NCBI GenBank assembly: GCA_034508935.3
Contig: CM067442.1
Span: 92,334,283 to 92,398,282, forward strand
Reading direction: 5' to 3'
Source of the DNA: Berghia stephanieae
Taxonomy: Eukaryota > Mollusca > Gastropoda > Nudibranchia > Aeolidiidae
DNA: 64,000 bases
Positions within the stretch are counted from its first letter, which is position 1, and each line of letters starts with the position of its first letter. Positions 13,320 to 34,519 of this stretch are shown piece by piece. The notes beneath the pieces are model-generated. The model searched no databases. It saw nothing but the letters and a program-made list of their open reading frames with translations, and was not told where the DNA came from. Made by a program: the position numbers and the translations under genes.

Positions 13320-13620
13320 AGAGTATCTCTTGACTTGGTGGTGTACCCCACTCACACACACTGGGGTGGGGTTTTTGACTTCCCATAGTGGGCAAGAAGG
13401 TCACTGTGTCTTCTATACCCCTATACCTGTTTCCAACTTGCTATCTTTGTTTGAGAATGAGATTACTTGGTTTTGTCCTTTCCCTGAGCGGAGTCCTTGG
13501 CTGGGAAGGAAACAGTCAAATGTATATTTATAGTTTTGGGAGATGATATTATTTTCATTGTAAATCATCTCTCTATTATGTAAATTGTTATATTTGTTGT
13601 TTTGAATGTATAATGTATGC
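13320..13620 (+). mobile_element. family-B retroposon copy, 5' part
   Basis: Contains the family signature GACTTCCCATAGTGGGCAAG, then GAATGAGATTACTTGGTTTT, GGAAACAGTCAAATGTATAT and AAATCATCTCTCT. It runs into a second partial copy at about 13630. It lacks the family 3' hairpin, which appears only at the end of the following copy. Confidence 0.8.
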
Positions 13621-13629
13621 ATTTGAGTG

Positions 13630-14116
13630 TGTGCCAGGGAGGCACTTACTGTATCTTCTATCCCCCTATATCTGTTTTCCAACATGATTTCTGTCTATGT
13701 CTTGGAATGAAATTACTTGGTTTTGTCTTGGCCCTGGCTAGGAGGGATAGAGTTTTGGGAGATGATATTTTTTGTCTTGTAAATCATCTCTCTGTTATGC
13801 ACTGTATTATGTTTTGTTTACTTTATACATATATATTGATTTGTAAACTTTTGAGTATTTTCCTCTTAGTAGGGACCTGTGCTTGTGTCTGGATTAGACT
13901 TTTTGGTGATCTCTAACTATTTTGATATTGTGCTCTTGGAATATACATCTTTTTCCTATTTGTACCAATTCCCCTTTGTCTTGCCTTTTCTTGGATGCTT
14001 TAATTTAATTGTAATTCTAGAACTTTTTACTATCCCATTTTCTTCCTTTTTACTGGCGCTGATATGGCCTTAATGTGTTGCAAGTGCCGTAAAACCCTTA
14101 AAAACAAAAACAGACA
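13630..14116 (+). mobile_element. family-B retroposon copy with 3' hairpin
   Basis: Starts within the family sequence (GGCACTTACTGTATCTTC) and continues through the 3' consensus ACTATCCCATTTTCTTCC to GGCGCTGATATGGCCTTAAT. It ends with CAAGTGCCGTAAAACCCTTA and an ACAAACAAAC-type tail. GGCGCT and the downstream AGTGCC pair imperfectly as the conserved terminal hairpin. Confidence 0.85.
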
Positions 14117-14596
14117 AACAACGTCTACCACTAGACAATGAATACTAATACTAGATACCTACCCACACCCATTTTTTGCAGCTTGACATCAAAGAAAGCG
14201 TTCTGACGACTGCTTAGCAAACAGTGATTATTGCCCTTATGCACCATCACAGTTACAAAATTGTCAAAAATTTAGGCAACCTGAATTTGGCAGAGTCACT
14301 TTATATTACACATACTTAATGCATTGTTAAGGGTTACGTAAATAAATGTATGAATACTCATATTCAAACCTGTCTGTCTCTCTTTATGAAATTATTAACC
14401 AATTTAGAAACATTCTAAGTTTACTACTTGTATTTCCTCACGTATTTAATGTTTTCATTATTACAATAAAGAAAAACTGTCACCAGTGACTTGGTTGTCA
14501 TTTGATTCCTTTCTAATTACATTTGATTACATTTCTCAACACTATCATGTATGTATTCTGCAAATACCATTGGAAATAAGAGATTAATACCTCTTA

Positions 14597-14955
14597 TGGG
14601 CGGGACTTTTGACCTCCTATGGTGGGCAGGATCTCACTTGCTGTGACTTCTATCTCCCTATATTATCTGTATTCTGGGTTGCTTTTTGTCTTTGTCTTGG
14701 AATGAGATTATACTTGGTTTTGTCATGGCCATTTACGGGGTCCTTGGCATAGAGGGAAACAGTCAATAATGTATAGTGTTAGTTTTAGGAGGTGATATTT
14801 TTCTCCTTGCACTGATCGTTATATTGTTGTTTTTAATATATTTTGAAAACATTTGGGTGTGTTCCTTTTACTGAGATCCTGTGCTGATGTCTGGATGAGA
14901 CTTCTAGGTGATCTTAAACTAAAAGTACATTGATGGTATACTCTTGCTGTGATGT
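14597..14955 (+). mobile_element. family-B retroposon copy, 3'-truncated and diverged
   Basis: Has GACCTCCTATGGTGGGCAGG, GGAATGAGATTATACTTGG and CTGATGTCTGGATGAGAC, ending near a TGGTATACTCTTGC motif. The terminal hairpin and ACAAAC tail are missing. Followed directly by ACC/ATC-rich satellite DNA. Confidence 0.75.
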
Positions 14956-15029
14956 CAAAACTCTCGTTTCACCGGAGAAAATAAAAATCCAGCTTAAAAT
15001 TCCGGGTTAAGGGAAAATTCCGGTGAGGT

Positions 15030-15300
15030 AACCACCACAAACACATCATCATCACTACCAGTACTATTACAACCACCACTACCACATCATCATCACTACC
15101 ACACCAATATTTTACAACCACCAATACCACATCATCATCACTACCATTACTGCTACAACAATCACTACCACCATCACCACTACCAATCATATTACAGCTA
15201 CCACCACATCGTCATCACTACTAATACTACTACCACAACCACATCATCATCACTACCACGATTACTACAGTCACTACCACCATATCATCATTACCACGTA
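15030..15300. repeat. ACC/ATC-rich trinucleotide satellite
   Basis: Imperfect CATCATCATCACTACCA-type repeats over about 270 bp. The translations are simple-sequence artefacts. A related ACC/ATC tract occurs at 17155-17370. Confidence 0.9.
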
Positions 15301-15669
15301 TATCAGCCGTTGATAGTAATAGCTATGGTAGTACTGCCGATACCGATTGCTTTGCTTGTGTGCGATAGTGATGTTTATTGATAAACATTTTTTGTCTTTT
15401 AATTTAGTTCCAAGTTCTCGTTATTCCCGGGTCCCAAATCGCTCTTTCTCTATAGAGAAATAGTGGGGGAATTTAAAAACGCAACTTATTTCTGATGCCG
15501 TTAAACTTAAAGCAGCACTGTAAACTTTGGCTTCCTTTGCAGGCAAAAAAAAAAAATTGTTTCATGCATCTCTATTTTTTTCCCTATCTGTAGTTTTTGT
15601 TCTCATTCTTCTATTTCTATAAATATCTTTGGCTTGTAACTCCTTGGTTTGTTCTGAAGAAACGATACT

Positions 15670-16143
15670 CACTGCCAGACGTTCTCCCATGGTGGGCAGG
15701 TCACTTTCCATCTCTTCCCTCCTATATGTTTTTTGAGTTGCTTTCTTTGTCTTGGAATGAGATTACTTGGTTTTGTCCTGGCCCTTGCCAGAGTACTTGG
15801 CTGAGAGGGAAACAGTCAAATGTATTAATTTTGGGAGGTGATATTTTTTTCCTTGGAAATTATCACTCTGTTGTTATGTACCAATAGTTATACTTTTTGT
15901 TTTGAACATGTGTCGTAAACATTACTGGGATCCTGTACTGGTGTCTGGATGACACGTTTAGGTGATCTCAAACTTAGTGCCTTAATGGTATAATCTTGGA
16001 ATCTACATCTGTTCCTTATTAGAATTAGAACTATTTCAATTTTGTCTTACTTTTTCTCGAGTGCTTTAGTTGGTAGTTTTAGAACTTTCTTGCTATCCCA
16101 TTTTCTTCCCTAATATAGGCGCTGATATGACCTAAATGTGTCG
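15670..16143 (+). mobile_element. family-B retroposon copy
   Basis: Runs from TCTCCCATGGTGGGCAGGTC through GGAATGAGATTACTTGGTTT and ACTTGGCTGAGAGGGAAACA to GGCGCTGATATGACCTAAAT, where it abuts another copy. The last few bases of the hairpin are lost at the junction. Confidence 0.8.
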
Positions 16144-16590
16144 GGCTCTTCTGTCCTCCCACCTCCAATCCAATAGTGGTTAGGAGGTCACTTGCTCTGT
16201 ATTCTAATTCTATCCTTTTTCCGTTTTTTGGGGGGTTTTTTCTGTCTTTGTCTTGGAATGGGATTACTAGGTTTATCATGCCACTGGCTGGGACTGGGAG
16301 GAAAACTCAAATGTATATAGTTTCAGGGAGATGGGATTTTTTTTCCCTTGTTAATCATCTATCTGCTATGTGCTGATATATTTCTTGTTTTGAATATATA
16401 TTAATTGTCTGTAAACATTTGAGTGTATTCCAATCTCAGTGGGATCCTGATTGTGTGCTCTTGAAATCTACAACTACATCTGTTCTCTATTTGAGCCATT
16501 CCCTTATGTCTTTCTTATTCTTTTGTGTTTTCAATTGTAAATCTAGAATATTTGATTATCGCCGTAAAACCTTTAAACAAAAACAAACAT
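16144..16590 (+). mobile_element. family-B retroposon copy, diverged
   Basis: Begins around CTCCCACCTCCAATCCAATAG and includes GTCTTTGTCTTGGAATGGGA and AGATGGGATTTTTTTTCCCT. It ends GCCGTAAAACCTTTAAACAA followed by an A/C-rich tail. It lies immediately 3' of another copy. Confidence 0.75.
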
Positions 16591-16611
16591 CAACATCATA
16601 TTCACAACTTG

Positions 16612-17165
16612 AGCTTGAGCTTTTTTTATATATCGCAATATCCACTAAGCATGCTTCTAGTGCTTTACAAGGGTCCCTGACCAACAGCAACACGTAATAT
16701 GTAGTAGAACGAGACATGACGCATGTTAGGCAATATTACAATTTTTTCAACAGAGACATAACTGTTAACGACCAGGTACTCATTTGATAAATATCAAATT
16801 AAGAAACTAGGGAGCAGGCACCGGTGTAAGTGTAAGATCTGAACAAGTGTGTATGAAAGGTGCCAGACAAAGCAAGAAAGAAAAAAAAAACACCCAAAAA
16901 ATCAGTCTACCTCTCCTGGGAATCGAACCTCAGACTCAGACCGTCTGATTCTCGGTCAGATGTGCTACCATTACTCATTATTTCTTGCTTTGTCTGGCAC
17001 CTTTAATAAATACTTTTCAGATCTTTACTCATTTTACACCTGAGTACGGTGACAGAATTTGAGTAAAGAGTCTTTTCCAAGGACTCAACTATGCATTTGA
17101 ATGAGGCTGGAACCCAGACCTTCTGATCTGAAAGTAATTGTCATATCACAAGACCACACAACCAC
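16612..17165 (-). mobile_element. SINE family A copy, split by a nested tRNA-like insertion
   Basis: On the - strand the head (17165 down to 17035) has the tRNA-like part with GGTTCCAGCC and continues to GTGTAAAATGAGTA. The remainder (16785 down to 16612) resumes at AAATGAGTACCTGGTCG and ends with GCGATATATAAAAAAAGCTC. The interruption is the 240-bp element at 16786-17025, flanked by the 9-bp duplication TACTCATTT. The age order is therefore clear: SINE A first, tRNA-like element later. Confidence 0.85.
16786..17025 (-). mobile_element. family-C tRNA-like element flanked by inverted arms
   Basis: Flanked by TACTCATTT at 16777-16785 and 17026-17034. On the - strand a tRNA-like core (about 16975-16915) has a 5-bp stem TCTGA/TCAGA around a 7-nt loop and a perfect B-box GGTTCGATTCC. 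The core lies between inverted arms: 16834-16876 (AAGATCTGAACAAGTGTGTA..., ...GCCAGACAAAGCAAG) and 16984-17025 (CTTGCTTTGTCTGGCACCTT..., ...TTTTCAGATCTT). Related single-arm copies lie at 58240-58425 and 62788-62890. It is either a SINE whose body was duplicated in inverse, or an unusual foldback element. Not a functional tRNA gene. Confidence 0.75.
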
Positions 17166-17370
17166 CACCACATCATCACTAACACCACTACAATAAGTAT
17201 AAGCACTAACACCAAATCATCATCATCACTGCCACCACTACAACCATCATCACCATTACTGCAACAACCACTACCACATTATAAATAGCACAACTTCTAC
17301 AAGCACCAGATCATCATTACTACCAATGCCATAACCACCTCCTCTATATCATCATTACAACAACAAATCC
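17155..17370. repeat. ACC/ATC-rich trinucleotide satellite
   Basis: Imperfect ACCACCACATCATCACTAAC-type repeats directly after the head of the split SINE at 17165. Low-complexity only. Confidence 0.85.
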
Positions 17371-17506
17371 AATCCATATTGCAGCTTCAGTTCTAAGGAT
17401 AGACACAACATTTGTGTGGTTTACGGTGGTTAGGTTAACATTCTGTATCGCAATAAATTACACGGGACAGAAATCTTTTATAATTGACAGATAAATTTCT
17501 TATATA

Positions 17507-18078
17507 CTTGCGATCAAAAGAAAGTATACACATTTAAAATTGTCGTTACTTTTTTATCCGTTGACGTAGGCTAATGATTTTCCACTGAGTTCTTTATCAT
17601 TAGAACACACGTGGAACATAATCGGCCGCCAAGTTCGTTCATTAGACCCGCCAAACGAACAACAACTGTTCCACGCCATAAGAACAGCTTGAAATAACAT
17701 TCCTCAACACCAGCTGACCACATTGACCAATTCCATGCGTAGGAAATGCAATACTGTGATTGGAGCGAACGGGGGACATACTCGTTACGGATTGAATTAG
17801 ATTCACCTTCACTTCAAATGAAATGAATGCAAGTAATTTTATTAAAATGCCATTGTTTGTCAAAATCATAGTGTATGTTTTGACTTGTTACTTCCTTTTT
17901 TGAAGGTCATGTTTTAAAAAGTCTATGTTGCATACAAGATCAACCATAAACATTACAAATTCTAACAAAATGAAAGATAAATGATAGTACTATGATTACA
18001 CACTGGTTTTAAATAAACCAGAACAATATTCCATATCAATTCTGTAGGTAAAACAAGTGTATACTTTCTTTTGATCAC
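17507..18078 (+). mobile_element. Tc1-like element remnant (about 570 bp)
   Basis: The inverted ends are GATCAAAAGAAAGTATACAC at 17512 and its complement GTGTATACTTTCTTTTGATC near 18057-18076, with TA at 17505-17506 and 18079-18080. Between them the + strand (about 17610-17800) encodes the C-terminal end of a Tc1-type transposase: VRSLDPPNEQQLFHAIR, then NNIPQHQLTTL and SMRRKCNTVIGANGGHTRY. The N-terminal DNA-binding and most of the catalytic part are deleted, so it could move only in trans. Confidence 0.8.
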
Positions 18079-18081
18079 TAT

Positions 18082-18372
18082 GGGATTCCCCATACCCTTG
18101 TATTTGAAAAAAAAAGGACTGAATTTAAATATCCACTCACAATTGGGATAGCCAATAGTACTGCTTTCTTGGGTTTTGTTGGTCTTTGATTGGGATGGCT
18201 AAGGTGGATTCTTGTAAAATATATTTCATATGTAATATACGTAAATAAGTTAATTTTTATTTAGAATTTTTCCTTGACGGTAGCACATATTTTTGATGAA
18301 TACATTCTAACTCATGATACAAGTAATACCGATTGTTAATATTTGTTGTTTGTTTGTGGGTCTTTTTTTTTT

Positions 18373-18405
<33 letters not shown>

Positions 18406-19274
18406 GGGAGAATTCAGTAATAGATTGTGTTTTTTGGTTTGGTGTGTTGTTGAATGCGGTCTTTACCAAGTAAATAATGGTAAATTGCCGATATTAAGTG
18501 TTATTAAGTATAGAAGCAAACAAATATGATATTTATCATAAGCATTTCTTTAATGAATCAATATCAACAGTCATAAAAAAAAGCATATCGATTTGCATAT
18601 ATTCTCTCTCTCTCTCTCATTCCTTCTCTCTCTCTTGTATACACACACATAAACACATGAACACAAATTAATTTACATACATAAATGAAACACGAATCAC
18701 AGATTTACATTAACAAAGTAATGGAGAATGTTTGTTTCTTATTCAGGGCGATATATTTAGGCCATATCAGCTCCAGCAAAAGGAAAACTAAGATCGTCCA
18801 AACATTTTAGATTTACCATTGAAAGTTCAAAAGAAAAAGTGAGACAAAAGGGAATGGTTCAAATAGGGAACAGAAGTAGATTACAAGAGCATATCATCAG
18901 TGTACTTTGTGTTTGCAAATAAATTTTACTATCATTCAAACTGTATTCCATCATGACAGATTTGAAACTCCTCATCAACAGATATCCAAAATAAGAAGTG
19001 CATTCCAGTTAGAAGAGGAAAAAAAATACAATCGAGATTAACTCCACTGAAGTTAAACAAAATAAGTAGGTAGAGCAAACTGTGCACTCATCAGAGGCTT
19101 TACCTTAACGTGCAATAGTTTTGAAATGCATCATTGCTGTTTCTACAATAATATGGAACGGGGATTATGTGAATTTGATATCGTCATTTGATCAACTTAA
19201 TATTCCACATGTTTCAGCTAACCAAGATAAATGTAAATGGTGTTTATTTTCATTTTATAAGTTATTGTTTGATT
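18082..19274. other. Intergenic DNA, simple repeats only
   Basis: Contains a G homopolymer (about 18376-18413) and a CT/CA-rich patch (18602-18650). No gene or transposon ends recognised. Confidence 0.4.
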
Positions 19275-19275
19275 G

Positions 19276-19572
19276 TGCGGCTATGCGGTCTAGTGTAATG
19301 GCAATCACTTTCAGATCGAAAGGTCCTGGGTTCGAGCCTCGCTCAGCGCATAGTTGACTCCTTGGAAAAAGCTCTTTACTCACATTATCTCAATGTACTC
19401 AGTTGTAAAATGAGTACCTGGCCGTTAACAGAATTGTCTCTGTCGGAAAAAATTGTAATATCGTCTAACAGGCGTCATGGGTCGTTCTACATGTCACGTG
19501 TTGCTGTTGGTAAGGGACCCCTTGTAAAGCACTTTGAGCTCATATGGTGGATATTGCGCAATATAAAAGCCT
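19276..19572 (+). mobile_element. SINE family A copy, full length
   Basis: Starts TGCGGCTATGCGGTCTAGTG, with B-box GGGTTCGAGCC and body AAAATGAGTACCTGGCCG. The tail is CTTGTAAAGCACTTTGAGCT followed by GCGCAATATAAAAGCC and a T run. Lies just downstream of the VPS28 3' end in the opposite orientation. Confidence 0.88.
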
Positions 19573-19663
19573 TTTTTTTAATCAAGACAAATTACTGGGA
19601 AATGATGTGTTGAGATAATCAAAATTGTACTATACTGTATTATCTATTATTCCACTCTAGACA

Positions 19664-19735
19664 CAGCCTTCTGGTTGAAACAGTACCTGAAACAGAGTTT
19701 ACATAGCCTTCTGGTTGCAACAATACCTGATATAA
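19664..19735. repeat. two-copy tandem duplication
   Basis: Two imperfect units of about 38 bp sharing AGCCTTCTGGTTG, AACA.TACCTGA and neighbouring bases. Of no known function. Confidence 0.7.
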
Positions 19736-19971
19736 GCTATTAACTATCCAAAGGAATTAAGGAAAAACAATCATCATTATTTAACTATTTAACTATTATT
19801 TAACATTATTTATCAAGCATCTTAATTGCTACTGAAATAGAAAGTCAATACTGGTGATGTAGGATAATATGTTGAAATTTTATAAGTACCAAAATAAACA
19901 TCTTTATTGAATAAAGTATAGTTTATTCATTTTTTTAAACCTTTTTCCAAATGATTACAAGTGTAAAACAT

Positions 19972-32124
<12,153 letters not shown>

Positions 32125-32397
32125 CTAAAAGAAATACATAAATAAAATAATGGTCATTTTCACATTTATTCAATTATTATTTGGTGTTTAAAAATTGTAA
32201 TAATGATTAAGAATAATAAAAATAATAATAATGATGATAATAATATAAAATAAAATAAAAATAATATTAATAATAACAATAATCTTTGTTTTAAAAATCC
32301 CATCCTTTCATTTGTCAGTATGCACTGGTGAAAAGACACATGCTTCACATCCAAAGAGACCAGTACCAAACCCAGGTGCAGTCGAGATATTTTTCGG

Positions 32398-32430
<33 letters not shown>

Positions 32431-32589
32431 TCCATCTAGTACTGATTGATTGGGTGGCTAGGCTGTTAAACCTGTGAAATGAGCTTTATTCAATTTTCAA
32501 TGGCTTGTATTTGCAAAAGGCTACAAGGGCCCATCACTGCAAAATACAGTACAGTCCAATCAAAACAGGGAACAGTCACAGTCAATCAC

Positions 32590-33165
32590 TTTGACGAGCT
32601 AGTGCATTCAAAGCTGTTTTGAAAGTCTCCAAGCATTCAGCATCCGTTACGTCCAGGTGGAAGGACAATCCAGTCATTTATTGTTCATGGGAAAAATCTG
32701 TGTTTGTATGTGTCTGTTCTTATGAATGGTTGTATTTATTGTGATGTAGCGTATCTATCTGATTTGCTTTCTGTGTAGTTGGGATGATGATGGGCGAGTT
32801 TGTGATGTTCCTGGTTTTGTGTGTAGGTAACAATACAGGATACCTTGCGCCGGTTTTTCAATGGTTTCCATTCAAGTGACTTAAAGGAGGATGTAACACA
32901 ACCCAGGTCTCTGGATTTCCATCCGTTGCAAATATTGCAGCTGCTCTTTGTACTTTTTCAATCTTGCGGTTAACAGAATAAAAACATGTCTTCCTGGAAG
33001 GTATTTTGTGGAAGAGCATGATTAGTTGCAAAGTGCAGTTTTTATAATGCTCAGGCGATCAGAGTTCAATTCCTAGGTGTCTTTGTTTCAAAGATAGGGT
33101 GGTGGTGGGCATGTCTTCCAGATGTCTAACACCTAATTTTCCATTGTCCGGTATTGGATGAGTAT
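32590..33165 (-). mobile_element. old LINE, C-terminal RT-region fragment
   Basis: The - strand reads, with stops, KIEKVQRAAAIFATDGNPET, then SHLEWKPLKNRRKVSC, IRTDTYKHRFFP and IVLPPGRN. This is the usual order of the end of jockey/CR1-like LINE polyproteins (VQRRAARF, LEWKPLEQRR, TDVYKHSFFPR, WNxLP). A matching YADD-type fragment of possibly the same insertion lies at 38420-38540. Confidence 0.7.
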
Positions 33166-33184
33166 GAGCGACGTGGGTGGTTTT

Positions 33185-33372
33185 AGAGAATTATAAAAGC
33201 CTTATGATATCGGTTATTGTTACGTTTCTGTATCTCTGAAATAAAATTGACATTGAAAAAGGACAAGGCCTTATTCATTTATATCGAAGAAAGACAATTG
33301 CATCATCTGTGAACAAATACATAACAGTGAAACATAACAATAAGCTATATCGTAAGGCTTTTATAATTCTCT
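33185..33372. mobile_element. small inverted-repeat element (MITE-like, 188 bp)
   Basis: The left arm at 33185-33212 starts AGAGAATTATAAAAGCCTTA. The right arm at 33347-33372 is its near-perfect complement (AAGGCTTTTATAATTCTCT), and similarity continues inwards (TTATTGTTACGTTTC against GAAACATAACAATAA). No ORF. A target duplication is not clear. Confidence 0.75.
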
Positions 33373-33557
33373 ATGCCCCACCAAGTCTTTGGATAGTGCT
33401 TTCTTGACGAGGACAAAGACTGATATTAAATTAGAAAAATGATGATCAGTTGCAATAATATGGTGCTTTCTTCGCACATAGAGGACAGGGATATAAATTA
33501 GAAAAATAAGGGTCGGTTTTACTAAATGATTTTCGAGTTTTAAGTAACATAAAATGA

Positions 33558-34392
33558 AAGTCATTTAATTCTTGAGCGCCTCTCAGGTATCGCGTCCGTC
33601 TCCTTCAGACCAGGCTTGTTATATGGCTGGAGGGCCATCAAAGCGCGGGGCAAGCGAGCTGTCTTAGGAGGTGGAGTTCCTTCTGCATCACCAGCTGGAG
33701 CAATCGGTATTTTAGGTTGTTCAGTTGGGACGATAGTTTCGTCAGTAGGACCGTTGCTGGGTGGCTCTTCGAGTGGTGCAGCTTCGGGCTGTACTGTCTC
33801 TGGAGTTGCTTTCTGGCCCACTGAGTTGGAGACCATCTTGGGTGTTGCAGGTGCTGAATTATTGCTCTTTGCCACTGTTGTGGTGGGTGTAGGCAGTGTG
33901 GCTAGAGGAGCCCTGGCAATCACTGGGTGGTAGAGTCACAGGAATTTTTTGTTTCTTAGAGTTATTCTGCCTGATGACATACTGGTCGAACTGACCGTCT
34001 TCAATAACGACTCCTGTTTTGTCCCATTTCGTGGGAAATGGCCCTGTCTGATTTTGTATCCTGACGCAGTCTCCAACAGTAAGGGGGGGGGGGGGTAGAA
34101 TGTGAGTATGGGCAGATAGTCTTTCTGCATCCTTCATGTGCCTGTTTCTTAAGGCTTCTTCCCTGTTGACCAAGGTCTCTTGCCAGGTTTTATGGGGTGT
34201 TTTGGAATAAAGTCCCTGATTGGCCTTCCAAATATGCACATCGCAGGGGATTGCCAAGTGTCCCTGTCTGGCGTGTTACGATACTGAAGGATGGCGCATT
34301 GGAAGGAGCCACACCGTCGAAACTTGAATTGAAAGTAAGGTCTTAGTTTTTTTAGAGTTTTTTCTTGCACATAGATGTAAAGTGTCATCTAA
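33558..34392 (-). mobile_element. fossil Ty3/Gypsy LTR-retroelement, 3' end of pol
   Basis: The - strand encodes the end of an integrase (QYRNTPDRDT, then SPAMCIFGRPIRDFIP), the GPY/F-like module (VGDCVRIQNQTGPFPTKWDK) and a Pro/Ala-rich C-terminal tail. Only the 3' part of pol is present; no gag, protease, RT or LTRs were recognised here. It is broken, with a few breaks, and looks moderately old. A CR1/L2-like LINE lies next to it. Confidence 0.8.
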
Positions 34393-34519
34393 GCAAGGGA
34401 GATAAATGCATGGCCAATCCATTTAACAGATGGCTGCTGACAGCGTAAGGTTCAGTAATATTCCATGTGGAAATTCCACTCGTGTCAATGACATAGCATT
34501 TTGATGGATGGAACTTCAT

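Noticed and set aside
17642-17869. 75-codon - strand ORF
   Set aside because: Shadow of the Tc1-type transposase C-terminus encoded on the + strand.
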